A stretch of 64,000 bases of DNA from Uloborus plumipes (taxonomy: Eukaryota > Arthropoda > Arachnida > Araneae > Uloboridae), in assembly GCA_038373865.1 (NCBI GenBank), contig JAXGGA010001643.1, positions 80,930 to 144,929 of the forward strand, written 5' to 3'. Positions 1 to 11,028 of the stretch are shown piece after piece; position 1 is the first letter of the stretch; each line of letters starts with the position of its first letter. The position numbers and the translations under genes are program-made. Under the pieces are notes generated by a model. It was not told the DNA's origin. It worked only from the letters and a program-made list of their open reading frames with translations, and did not search any database.

Positions 1-696
1 TTTTTGTATGTATTTCCGGGGTAATCTTCCAAACTACTGAACCGATTTTAACCATTTTTTCACCGTAGATAGCTACAATAACAGGGAGCAGGATAAGCTA
101 TAATTTATTTCTAAAAAGCTTAGGTTAAAAAAGTTATTACGGAAAATAGTAAATTTCATGTAATTTCCCCATTAAATGATTACATTTTCAACCCATTGTT
201 GCGAAATTTGGTTGCCTCGCAACAACAATATTAATAGTAATCATGATGAACATTTTGAACTGAGGCTTCTCCGGAGTAAGTATGAAATTTATTGCTTTCT
301 TAGGATTTTTATATTCATCTGTGCCAATAATCGCTAATGGGGATAAATAAAAAGAGAATTAATTTTGGCAACAGTTAGAAAATAAAGTGTTTATAGTCAA
401 TTTTTTTTCTAAATTATGTACAGATATTTTCACCAACTGAGTTTTCACCATTGAAGTCACAGGGATAGAAACTAGTAATGGGACTTATTTAACATGCAAT
501 ATTTTGAAATGGTTGACTCCATGACGATTGATACTGTAAATAAATATTTATTTTAATACATCAAGCTTATAACATTTCCTATTTACCTAAACATTATTTG
601 CAGCTTGCATTCGTATTTAGGGTGTGTAATACAGGTTTCTTTAGTTTATCCAGACAGAAAAAATAGCCGTTGTTTACAGAAGTAGCCATTTATGTA

Positions 697-2115
697 CACT
701 GCTCGACATTGAAAATGCAACACCAAGAAGGAGTGGTCAGAAATTGATGAAATTTGGTAAGAAGACAGAGACAGCATGGAACAATAAGTGATATTTATTT
801 CAAAATAAATAAGCAAAATTTAGAGCGAGGACGGCGTCGGCTCAGTAAGAAGTAGGACCACCGCGGACAGCGATGCACGAAGAAACACGTCTAGGCATGG
901 AGTCAATAAGCCTGCGGATGGTGTCCTGAGGGATGGCACTCCATTCCCTTTCAACCATTTGCCACAGTTCGTCCTCTGAACGAGGCAGTGACAGGTTCTG
1001 CAAACGGCGTTCAATCACGTCCCACACATGTTCGATTGGTGACAAGTCAGGAGAGTATGGTGGCCAGGAAAGCATCTGTACACCTCGTAGAGCATGTTGG
1101 CTGATTCGAGCACTGTGAGGCCGGGCGTTATCCTGTTGAAAAATTGCATTTGGCAGACCCTGAAGGTAGGGGATTGCCACCGGCCGCAGTACATTATCTA
1201 CATATCGTTGGGCCGTCATAGTGCCCGAATACGAACTAGAGGTGATACGGAATTGTATGCAATAGCGCCCCAAACCATTATGCCACGTTGTCGCGCTGTG
1301 GGGCGTTCCACAGTTTTTGCCGGATTTGATCTTTCTCCACGTCGACGCTACACACGTATGCGATGACTATCGCTGGACAAATAGAAGCAGGATTCATCTG
1401 AGAACACTACGGTTTGCCATTCTGCCATCCACTTCGCTCTGGTCCGGCACCATTACAAACGTTGGAGTCTGTGCTGTGAGGTCAATGGCAGTCTTCTTAG
1501 CGGGCGCCGTGATTGCAGGCCACGTGCAACCAGTCGACGGGAAATGGTTCTGGTCGACACAGGAACATCCAGGGTACCTTGCACGTGCTGCAGAATCGAC
1601 GTACAAGTGACTTGCGGGTCCGCCACAGCTTGTCGGTGAATCCATCGATCCAAGCGGTCTGACGTCACTCTGGCTGCACCTGCACCCTTCAATGTGGCTA
1701 CATTTCCTCTTTCCAACCATCTCCGACACAGCCGATGCACAGTGCTTACATACATGTGGGTATCAGCTGTAATTTGACGTATGGACCAACCTCCCCTTCT
1801 CAGTCCGGTCACCATACCCCTTGTAAAGTCGTCTATATGCTGGAAGTGTCTTCGTTGAGGACGGCGTGGCATTTCCTCCTATCACACGTATCCTTCGAGA
1901 CAAAAACCAAATTTCTCCGATAATTAGTCTGGCAGAAAAACCAACATGAACATAGCCCACTTTTCAACTTCATTCTCTTATATCTTACTTCACGTGCGTC
2001 GGAGAGCTGCGCATTTCATATCATTTGCATAACTCAGTGACGTTCGTCTACGGTAAAATTTGCATGAATTTCTGACCACTCCTTCTTGGTGTTGCATTTT
2101 CAATGTCGAGCAGTG
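697..2115 (-). mobile_element. Tc1/mariner transposon, about 50-bp TIRs, TA duplication
   Basis: The left end CACTGCTCGACATTGAAAAT (697) and the right end are inverted copies that match for about 50 bases, through the GGAGTGGTCAGAAATT stretch on both sides. TA dinucleotides flank both ends (695-696 and 2116-2117), as expected of Tc1/mariner integration. The length of 1419 bp is close to a full-length Tc1 element. It carries a decayed transposase on the minus strand and sits inside a Helitron-like repeat. Confidence 0.92.
842..1872 (-). pseudogene. Tc1-like transposase, frameshifted
   Basis: Reading leftward from an ATG at 1872, the first part (1453..1872) is a paired-like helix-turn-helix region with SIRQITADTHMYVSTVHRLC, which would bind the TIRs. 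The middle can be followed only in another frame around 1394..1453 (VDGRMANRSVLR, where family members read EWMAEWQTVVFSDES). The C-terminal part (842..1273) returns with the catalytic signature QQDNARPH and then SPDLSPIEHVWD, a Tc1 DDE triad. By count 32 residues separate that D and E, slightly fewer than the usual 34. At least two frameshifts break the gene, so this copy should not make active enzyme. The family catalyses cut-and-paste transposition at TA. Confidence 0.9.
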
Positions 2116-2295
2116 TATATAGATGTGCACTTTAATGCTGAAAAAATTATGAATGAGTTTCACTGAAACACATTACCCGGCAGAAACCCGGGCAGGGCCG
2201 GGTACCCAGCTAGTATGTTATAAATATCGTTTCCAAACAAAAATTTGTTGATAAATTATTTCTTCAATAGGTATTTTTCCTTTTAAAAATGAAAT

Positions 2296-2680
2296 TTAAT
2301 CAAACCCCTTTTTTTGGGGTAAATCAGTGTAAATTTCAATGCAGACTCAAGGCGCGACCACTTGGCGATATGTCGCCAAGTGTTTGACGCCAACTTGGCG
2401 ACAAATTTGGTGAAAAAATTATTTTTTGAATTTGGGTTCAACTTAGCGCTATTGGCGATATTTTGCGAAAAATTCACTGAATTATATTAAAATCAGCAAT
2501 ATTTAGAAGATTAACCATTGTAAAATATTTTTTGCATTGTTTCGTGGCAGATTAGGGGAGTAAATATTTTAATTGTTACCTTGCTCACTCCAAGCACTTT
2601 TTTTTAAACTTTTAAGGCAACTACAAAGAAATTTACACGTAAAAGGAAGTAGTGTGGTGTCCATACCAGATTTTTATTTA
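2296..2680. repeat. Dispersed repeat, copy 1 (inverted partner at 47525..47918)
   Basis: This stretch contains several TTGGCGAC/GTCGCCAA motifs and ends near GTAAAAGGAAGTAGTGTGG. The same sequence, reverse-complemented and diverged, is found at 47525..47918. No coding potential and no clear termini are seen. The rest of 2214..2986 shows no other recognisable feature. Confidence 0.7.
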
Positions 2681-2983
2681 TAAAAAGCATCTAAAGTATT
2701 AATTTTAACTAATATTAATCCTTGAACCGTTTTTTGCTAAATCACGCTAGGTTAGCACTATTGTAAAACATCAGTGAGTGTTCTGCCCACATGCTGTATG
2801 ACTTGACTCGAAAAGTTAGTCTTTAAGTAGCAAAGGAAGTTGGACACACAGCTTCTAATTATTATTATTGTTTTTCCTTATTAAATACCAATTTTATTCT
2901 CTCGGCAAAACTTAGGAAAACATTTAATTTTAATGCAAAATATTGTTTTGATAGCTTTAATTCGTTTAAGCGATATATATACG

Positions 2984-2986
<3 letters not shown>

Positions 2987-3067
<81 letters not shown>
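2987..3067. repeat. (TA)n microsatellite
   Basis: About 80 bp of almost pure TA dinucleotide directly abuts the hAT-like MITE that starts at 3074. Confidence 0.98.
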
Positions 3068-3070
<3 letters not shown>

Positions 3071-3073
3071 ATC

Positions 3074-3356
3074 CAGGAGCGCCTCGATAGGAGGTCACTG
3101 TGACCTCCCAATAATTTCTGTATTCGGCACATTTTGCTGATGATACGGCAATTTGAATACAATATTGCAACATTGAGATTGTTTATTTCTTTTAACTTTT
3201 AGAATTGTTTTTTGAAAGGTGCCTAATGTTTTTTCTCACTAAATGTTATGGTGTGCAATGTGCATGCTTGTATTTTATCATTCGGTAAAATTGGGACTTT
3301 ATTCGGCAAATTGATAATTTGCCCCCTCCCAAAAATTTTAGTTCGGGGCGCCCCTG
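3074..3356. mobile_element. hAT-like MITE, 283 bp
   Basis: It begins CAGGAGCGCC and ends GGGGCGCCCCTG, imperfect inverted termini of the CAG...CTG hAT kind. The flanking 8-mers (ATCCCATC and TTCCCAAT) match only partly, so the duplication is weak. The internal GGAGGTCACTGTGACCTCC palindrome recurs near 24096 and, reversed, near 36490. It is non-coding. Positions 3357..3628 hold nothing recognisable. Confidence 0.5.
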
Positions 3357-3636
3357 TTCCCAATTCCTCTTAACGTTGTCAAATATTGAACAATTTTTTT
3401 GCTTTTAGAACTTCAATTTCGAAAGCATTTCCAAGAAAAATCCTCGTACTCCATTCCGCGAGATCGTCTAAATTTACGTTTTTGGAACTTCAGTTATCGA
3501 GGTCATATTCCTTTCTTTAGACCAACCGAATATGGCGTACAATCGCTTTCTAAAAACTTCGATTTGGTTTTTTTTTCTTTTTCAAAATTGAGTCCTTCCT
3601 CCTCCTTCCTGTGTCAAAAGTTCCAGCTTTATGATG

Positions 3637-6600
3637 CAGTGGCGGCGCTAGCTATGGGGCAAGGGGGGCAATTGCCCCCCTCTCGGGAACGTCTTGCCCC
3701 CCCCCCCATCGGGGAAAATTTCTAGCTTCGTCGGGAAAAAATTTCCGACGATCAAATTTTCCGACAGAAATCTGAGCGCCGAAAATGTTTCTGATTCCGA
3801 CAGATCGGTAATTTTCTACGAATAAAATCATTCAACGAAAAAAACTAATTTTTTTTCTAAAACATTCTCAATATTCGACAAATTACACGATTTCAGACCA
3901 ATTTCGAACACGAGAACCTTCGGGAAGCTGGTAGCAACAAGAGGTATCGGCGAGCTGCCGTCGTATCTCTTTCGGGTAAGTTCTGCTGGAGAAAGTTATT
4001 TTTGTTCAAGTTGAAAAGAGCAAATCTTCCCTTTTTTTCCTCACCAGCGGTCCCCACCCGCAAATCGCTAACAGCATGGCAAAGGGACTTTCATTGTCAC
4101 TTTCTGAGAATCTGATAATCATCAACGACAAAATAGCTGCTTAATTGCCTCAACCTCATTTACGACCAGACGCTAGACACGTGTTTCCCCGATGGCTTTT
4201 TTCACCCACCAACTGTCGAGGAGCGAGACTCGGGGATTAGACCCCTTTTTCCACCTTGGACGGCGAATGCCGCGGGCTCCCGCGCGTTGCATAGCAAACT
4301 AAACGAAGCGAAGCACTCAGCCCACCCCAATTCTATCTCGAAAACTTTTCATTCACGGAGTTACTTCTTAGCAAGAAGAAAAAAATTGGAACAATATTTG
4401 AACGAATTAAAATATAACAGAATAGAACAAATGCAAATCATCTCCAGAAGTAACTGGGTAAGTGTGTTATAAACTTTTGGAATGCTTTTTTTTAATAATA
4501 GGTGCAGGAGCAATTTCAATGTGAAGTTTTCTTTTTTCTTTCTTTCATTTAAAAATGTACACATTTAGATAGCAACGAGTTAATAATTAAATCTACACAC
4601 TTTGTGTGTTCGGAGGCGAGGGAACAAAAAAGTGTTAATACTTTTATTTCGCTCCTATTTTTCTCTCTCAAGCAGAATAGTTTACAAGCTAATTTTCTTT
4701 ATTTATTTCATTCAATTACACTTCATTTGTTTTTCATTTCCTTTTTTCGTGTCGTGTATCCTCTGAAATTCTCAATCCTCATTTTTAAGGATCCTCATTT
4801 TTAACCCCCGACGCAACAAGGAAGGGGGTTATAAAGTTGACGTGTCTGTGTGTTTGTCGATCTGTGTATCTGTCTGTGGCACTCTAGAGCCAGGGCCGTC
4901 GGCAAGGGGGGGGTGTGGGGGGGTGCTACACCCCTCCACTTTTCTGAAGAAAGGGGCCGCCGATTTTATATTATTATTAAAATGAAATTTTAGAAAAATA
5001 TTTCAGGACTTTAAATGAAATTTAAAAGAGAAGCGGAATAATTTAAATATTATTAAGAATCAGTAAACTTGAATTTAAAAAAATGTCCTGTATTTTCCGC
5101 GGCCCCAATAATTACTTATCAAAAATAAATAATTGGGGCCGCGAAAAATAGTTAAGATTCCTTCACAGCAATATTCGTAGCGAAAAATACGAAATTTTCT
5201 CGTCCATGGGGTCATGTAAACGGGAAACTATAGGCCTGCCCAGTTTGGAAAGAAAAGTACAGTATAAATATGTGCGAGAGCTTTAAAAGGTACGCGAACC
5301 TCTGTAACTAAAATTAGTTAAATTAATAAAACAAATTATATATACATAATTCAACAAGATCGATGCAATATTATATATATATCCGTTAAATTTTATATTT
5401 AAAATAAATTAAAATAAATGATCGATGCAATAGTTAAAAGGGAAAAAAAGATAATATGCAGGGGCCGCCAAATTTTATATTTTAAATAAATTTAAATTAG
5501 AACAATTACACAAAATACCATTATCGAAAGATAGTGCAATGTTTAAACTGAAGATAAGAAAAAAGAAAATTTATCACTTTTTAATTTGTGTTGGGACCGA
5601 ACGAATTTTTTTATGTAGTAAGCTTGCCCCCCCCCCCCCTCCCTGGAAAAACTTGAAATGGCGGCCCTGGTTTTGGGCGGAAGTGGGAGGAAATCTTCTT
5701 CTCTTACTTCACCAAGGAAGGTTTTGAAGTTTTGGGGATATCACAAGCTAAAATCTGATGCTTCTCTTTACGTTAAGCAACAAAATTGTTTGCAGACCCC
5801 CCCCCCCCCCCGAAAAATTTCAGGCTATGTAATGTCAAAGATAGCTTAAAATTCGCCAATAGCAGTTCAATTTCCAAAAAGATTTTGAAGGTCGGTCCCC
5901 ACTTTAATAGTGCAACAGTCTAAAATAACCTAAAATTGTGTTCTTATGATTTCCATTTGAAAAATTGTTAGAGGAAGAAGCCTGATTCCCCCTTCCCGCT
6001 CATCTAACTTACATAGCCAAAACTCATATCCCTAACGTAACCTCACATAGCTTGTAATTTTGTTTTTAGACATTTCTGTTAAAGCACTCTCGAAACAATC
6101 ATTCTCAAACACAGCCTAATGATTTTAAAAAATGATTACGATTCGATGCATATTTTTGGAGGGAAAAAATTGCCCGCTTTTTTTGAAACAAATTTTTTCA
6201 TAAAGAATAAAAAACTTTTGAAGCATAAGTTTTTTTACTCTGTAGATATTTTCAACTCTTTGCTTGGGCAAAATCATAGAATTAAACCTGTAAAAAAAAC
6301 TGCTTTACCTCCTCCCCCTCTTCTAGTTTCACGTCCATACGCATAGGGGGCATTGAAAACATTTTCAGTTCTAAAGGGGATGGTAGTGTAAAAAGGTGGA
6401 GAACCACTGGTTTAGAATATGCCCGGCACAGAGCAGATTGCCAAAGGGTAGGACTTAAACAAATAAATGCTTATATTATTATTTATTGTTTATTAATATT
6501 TTTTGACATTTAACATTTATATGGTGTTTGTATAAATAGTTCTCTGCATATTAATTTAAAGTTTTAAGCATGTGCTCAAAAACTCAAAAGCTGTTTGTAG

Positions 6601-7691
6601 CCACTCAGGCTTGTCGTTTTGAATTTTTCCATGTGTGTGGGAGGAGGGGGTATACTAAATGCTAATTTTATAGGAAAAAATCAAAAAACAAAAAATTGCG
6701 TCCACCTTCCACCTTTGTAAAATATATTAGATTTCACAGCTCGGGGGAAGCTATATCCTTCACCCCCCCCCTATATGATGAGCCCAGGGCCGCCAAATTC
6801 TCAACACCCCCCCAGATATTTCAGCTAGCGACGGCCCTGTCTAGAGCCTAATCGGATGAACCGATTTCAAAAAAAAAAAAAAAATCTTTGAAAGAAGAGT
6901 TGATCGAGATTGTTCTTAGCTAGGTCGCGTCTTCGAATGACATTAATTAACGAAGATATTGATTAAAAATCTTTAAAACGTTTTTCCCTATTTTTGAAGA
7001 GAAAAAATACTTGAAAAGCTAAAACAACGGTATCAAAAGAAAGGGAAAAAATGCGTCTGATAGAATGTGTTTGGAACTTCCATGTTATACAGAATTCGAA
7101 TATTAACTAACGTTTTTTAGCAAATGCGGCTTAGCCTTAAATTTATGATATTAGACATAGTATATTACGATTGCCGGTCGACGGGGAAAGAAAACTCAAT
7201 GATTTAAAATGTTTTTCTGTCGCCATTTTCTATTTGTTAACAATTAAAATACTTGTAATTGTATAAAGCAGTAAGAAACCGCCCCTAATCCAGGGCTAAA
7301 TTGATTTTAGTATGAGGTTTTAAAAGAATACTCAATTTTCCCTCTTTATTCTGCTTTTGCGACTGGCAATTTTACTAGTAAGGATTATCTTTCCTTTTCC
7401 GTGTTTACCTTGTCCTCTCGAAAAAAATTAAATATATTTAAATTTAAAATGCTTTTGAGCAGTGTAGTTCATTTTAATCTGGGTCGGGGGTTTTAAAATT
7501 TTTTAATCTTTGTACTTGTACTATTTAGTTTTAGTTTCATGGTAAGAACGATTACCTTTCAATCGAATGCATCATAAAAAATTGAAAAACTGGGGACAGG
7601 GGGGGGGGGTAACCAAATTTTTGAATTATACCTGTGCCCCCCTGTCGGGCAAGCTTGCCCCCCTGTCGGACATTTCCTGGCGCCACCTCTG
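3637..7691. mobile_element. hAT-type element with a nested hAT inside; TSD TTATGATG
   Basis: The left terminus is CAGTGGCGGCGCTAGC and the right terminus ends GGCGCCACCTCTG. An exact 8-bp duplication TTATGATG stands on both sides (3629-3636 and 7692-7699). An 8-bp duplication with CAGTGGCG-type ends is the hAT signature. Removing the nested element and its duplication (4883..6839) leaves about 2.1 kb. No intact transposase is visible, so it is probably non-autonomous or decayed. Part of the interior (from about 4800) is a repeat with a CCCCGACGCAACAAGGAAGG start and TGTCTG-rich tract. Confidence 0.88.
4891..6839. mobile_element. hAT-family element A, copy 1; TSD TCTAGAGC
   Basis: It starts CAGGGCCGTCGGCAAGG and ends GCTAGCGACGGCCCTG, with an exact 8-bp duplication TCTAGAGC (4883-4890 and 6840-6847). 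The outer parts align with the copy at 12263..14530. The middle (about 5622..6400) is different sequence that replaces the transposase region. It ends in GGTGGAGAACCACTG near 6411, itself a hAT-type terminus, so a further insertion or a swap inside this copy is likely. It interrupts the hAT element at 3637..7691. Confidence 0.9.
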
Positions 7692-7699
7692 TTATGATG

Positions 7700-8640
7700 T
7701 AAGAAAAAATATGTTTGTTTCAGTTTTAGAGCAGTTTAAAAAACTCATTGGAGAATATTTTAGTTCTACTTAAATATTATGTTTACCGATTCAGTTCATA
7801 ATTCTAATTCTCTTTCTTTTCATTTAATAAAACGCAAGCATTGGAAGCTGGGATCACCCTTTGTCTCACAACAAAGATCTGTACAAAAATGGGTTAAAAA
7901 ATAGATTGTCACCAAACTCTCATATTATACCCCTCCCCACCCATATCAAGTTCATTTGTCCTCACAGACGCCCTGCTTCGTTATGCGTTAATAAATTCGG
8001 TTTTTCTATCCGACTGAACTTTATAGGAACGAAAAAATAAAATTATTCTCAAAAACTGGAAAACTAGGTTTTTTTTAACACACATTGAGACTCCCTCGAG
8101 CGACCATGGAATTTATTTAGGGAGGGGGTAAGCCAATCATAAAAATAAATTTACAAATTGATGTTTTAAAATTTTGAAGGTTTGATTAAAAATAAAAAGT
8201 TCTTTTTTTTTTCTGGAGAGGGAAGAGATGATCGGTGTGGTTGATCATCTGGTACATACTGGAATCCGCCTAACCTTTTATCTCGAACCTGTCACCATGA
8301 GCCGCAGGGGGCCGAGGATTAGGAGAGTACAATAGGGACCGATAAAGGTGAGCTGGACAGGTGATGACTGTCGCTGGACCCAGGGAAAAAAAAATGTGCG
8401 AATGGGGAAACTTCTGTGATAGAGGGAGAAAATCCTTCCAAACATCCCTAATTTCTACAAGGGAGAAAACGTTTTTGCTAAGTTGCTAGGCCTAACGTTA
8501 AATTCTACATTGCCCTCAGCAGCTGGGGAAAGGAAAATTTTTTCCCCACCTTAGAACCAAAACTTTATTTCTGTGTACTCTTCTTACTTTATAAAGAAAA
8601 CGTATCCTATGTATCAGCCCAAAAATAGTTTCGATACATT
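7700..8640. other. Intergenic, no recognisable feature
   Basis: AT-rich sequence with homopolymer runs and short stop-laden frames. No gene, RNA or element boundary was recognised. Confidence 0.6.
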
Positions 8641-8648
8641 GATATACT

Positions 8649-9141
8649 CAGGGCCGCCGTTACCAGCGATGGGGCCCGGTACTAATTTTAATGCGGGGCC
8701 CCCCATGCACCCCCTCCCCCAAATTGCATATTTTTATGCCGTCGTTTCAGCACATTTGCAATTGTAAAAAAAAAAAAAAAAAAGAGAGAGAAAAAAAAAT
8801 TACGGAAAAACTTTTTTTTAATTACGAAAGTGTGCACCTGATTTTATTTTCACGTTATTTGTATCGCCAGATGATTTTAAAAAGAGGTGCAATTTTCTTT
8901 GCGCAAAAAAAAATCGTGTTTCATTCATTAGTGTTTGTACTAGCAATTGTTTCACATTGAGAATCGGCAATGGAAAGCGGGATTTTTTTTTTTTTTTTTT
9001 TTAACAGCTTTCTTTTTTTTTTTTTTTTTGATGAAATTATTGACACTAAAACTGGAAAAACATGTTCATAACCTTACGGGCCCCCCAAAGCTCCGGGCCC
9101 CGGTACTAGAGGTCCAGTATCCCCCCCAAACGGCGGCCCTG
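8649..9141. mobile_element. hAT MITE, 493 bp; TSD GATATACT
   Basis: It begins CAGGGCCGCCGTTACCAGCG and ends AAACGGCGGCCCTG, flanked by the exact 8-bp duplication GATATACT (8641-8648 and 9142-9149). A CCCGGTACTA motif near the left end is mirrored near the right. The interior is poly-A/poly-T rich and non-coding. An autonomous hAT relative supplying transposase is inferred. Confidence 0.92.
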
Positions 9142-9238
9142 GATATACTTATAATTCGATTTCTGGTTAAGCATTTGATTTTAGACTTGATATGCAATCT
9201 GAAAAATGCTGTAGTCATTTTTACGATTTTAGTTTCAG

Positions 9239-9869
9239 TCTATATATATAAAAATGGATGTATGTGTGTTTGTTTGTTTGGTTTGTTCCATATACAAATC
9301 CACTGTTTTCGTCGGATTTTTATCAAACTTGGCACAGAGGTTCCTCGATGCACTAGAATTCATAGGCGGGGTTTTGAAATTAAAAAAAAAAAAAATCCAA
9401 AAAGCTCAAAATTCAAATTTTTTGTCTCAAAATGGCCATCTTCTTTCAATTTTGAATAGGGTTGGGCATTTTGCCGGAAAAATGGTATTTTTGCTGGGAC
9501 ATTGGGGAAACTTTTAAAAACCGGCAAAAATGAAAAAAAAAAACTGACAAAACTAGAACAAATTGCTGGATAGCAAAAAATTTACTAAAAAACAGTATAA
9601 TTTTAACAAATTACAATTGAGAGTAAAATCAGAAAAATAATTTGAAATTTCATTGGTGAAATTTCATGAGAAAGGAGAGATACTTTTAAAATTTGTATTG
9701 GGTTACATTATTCATGGTTTCATTTTATTACTAAATACTAAATGACTTAAATAAGAATGGGGAAAACAGAAGTGGAACTGCAACACAGTATTGCAGTTAC
9801 ATAAATGTTTAAGATATATAAATTTCTATTTATTGTGATAACTTAAAATAACATTGCAAAGTTGACAAA
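9239..9869 (+). mobile_element. Helitron-like 5' end, incomplete
   Basis: The sequence TCTATATATATAAAAATGGA starting at 9239, then a GTTTGTTTG tract and a TTTTTATCAAACTTGGCAC block, resembles the TC-starting 5' end of invertebrate Helitron-like repeats. No hairpin plus CTAG end was found before the MITE at 9874, so the right boundary given is only the limit of what can be followed. Confidence 0.35.
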
Positions 9870-9873
9870 TTAA

Positions 9874-10500
9874 GGGTCATTCCATAGAGATGTCAACCTC
9901 AGCCGAAGGAAAAAAAAATACTGAAATGAAAAAAGTATCAAAAAATAAATAAATAAACAAATAAATGAAAATTATACAACATAAGAAATTTAAAAAAATT
10001 GAAAAAGTATTACAATTATCACTAAGATTAGCCATAATAAACAGTTTGTAATGTGTTTACTGCTTGTTATTCGATGGTTACGTTAGTCACGTTACGTTTA
10101 GTCACACTCTATCTTGAGTAAAAGTGACACTCAAGACTAAAAAAAATTAAGATTTAATAAATGTGTGTTATGTTTTTAAAAGCCAACTTTACACATTTTT
10201 CAAATATATCATTCAATTTTTAACACTTGCTTAACTTTGAGAAATGTTTGCCTCACAACATTAGCATTCACTTTCAGGGTTGCAAAAACGTTACGTTAGT
10301 CACGCTGCTATTTTGGTTGAAAAAATATCTACTGCCAGTAATTTTGTTTTAAATTCTTAGCATAAATGATACATAGATACCATGTACATTGTAAATCCAC
10401 CAGCATAACTAAAAAATATTTTTAATCCTTTAAGTTACAACAAGTAAAAGCAGTTACAAAATCAGCTCTTAATGTTACATTAGTCACTATGGAATGACCC
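9874..10500. mobile_element. MITE with GGGTCATTCC termini and 4-bp TTAA duplication
   Basis: The left end GGGTCATTCCATAG and right end CTATGGAATGACCC are perfect inverted copies, flanked on both sides by TTAA (9870-9873 and 10501-10504). The interior is non-coding and repeats TTACGTTAGTCAC-like motifs. The termini match those of the 4.8-kb element at 52400..57177, which also has a 4-bp duplication, so that family probably mobilised it. Confidence 0.85.
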
Positions 10501-10649
10501 TTAAAACTTTGTTTAAGTCTTTCATCAGAAAATGTTGACTCAAATGTATTAACTTTTTATCATCCTGTGCAGTTTTAATTAAATATTTTTATTTACTGTT
10601 TTACTTTTGATTGAGACATATTTTCAGGTGATTATAGGTCGTGCAAAGA

Positions 10650-10857
10650 TAACTTTTGTTGCAATTAAGTATAGCTACACCCGTTCTAATATGCATTTGT
10701 CAGTTTTAAATGAATATGCATATTTTTCTACATTTATTATAACTATTGAACGTTAACTTTTGTTGCAATTAAGTATAGCTACACCCGTTCTAATATGCAT
10801 TTGTCAGTTTTAAATGAATATGCATATTTTTCTACATTTATTATAACTATTGAACGT
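10650..10857. repeat. 104-bp perfect or near-perfect tandem duplication
   Basis: The unit 10650..10753 (TAACTTTTGTTGCAATTAAG ... TTGAACGT) is repeated immediately at 10754..10857. The junction lies at the 3' end of the FLYWCH fragment, so the duplication truncates or post-dates that fragment. Confidence 0.95.
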
Positions 10858-11028
10858 GTTTTGAATACGCTTTATATTTTCATCTTCAATTATTATAGAC
10901 GCCTTACACTTTTCCTCCGAGCATTTCCAGTAGTGTGCAATTTTTACTTTCCGATTAATCCTATACATGTGCTCTTGATAAATTAAAAGTTTGCCTCCCC
11001 GGGTCGATTCGATGTATCGGATACTCAT
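10846..11028 (-). pseudogene. FLYWCH-type zinc-finger fragment
   Basis: Read leftward from ATG at 11028, the peptide contains IRYIESTRGGKLLIYQEHMY, then a basic stretch with HYWKCSEEKCKASIII. This matches the FLYWCH pattern: a residue-rich start with RGG..L, an aromatic YR/W core and the W-x-C then C pair. The zinc-binding His pair expected about 20 residues later is missing because the frame runs into the 104-bp tandem duplication. FLYWCH fingers occur in DNA-binding host proteins and beside MULE transposases; no neighbour tells which. It could be a real exon of a larger gene, but no other exon was recognised. Confidence 0.6.

Larger units (their letters stand above)
1..2213 (+). mobile_element. 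Helitron-like remnant, 3' end at 2213, split by a Tc1 element
   Basis: The flanks of the Tc1 insertion (1..694 and 2118..2213) read as one older repeat. It ends in a short GC hairpin (ACCCGG at 2186-2191 pairing with CCGGGT at 2198-2203) about 6 bases before CTAG, which is followed by T. A hairpin just upstream of CTRR with insertion before T is the known Helitron 3' end. The 5' end lies outside the window and no Rep/helicase coding sequence is visible, so a non-autonomous copy is inferred. Confidence 0.5.

Noticed and set aside
2865..3173. 102-codon minus-strand frame with long YIYI run
   Set aside because: It is a translation of the (TA)n microsatellite and adjoining MITE, not a gene.
8947..9459. 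170-codon plus-strand frame
   Set aside because: It runs through poly-T tracts, a hAT MITE terminus and a Helitron-like start; it has no conserved motif.
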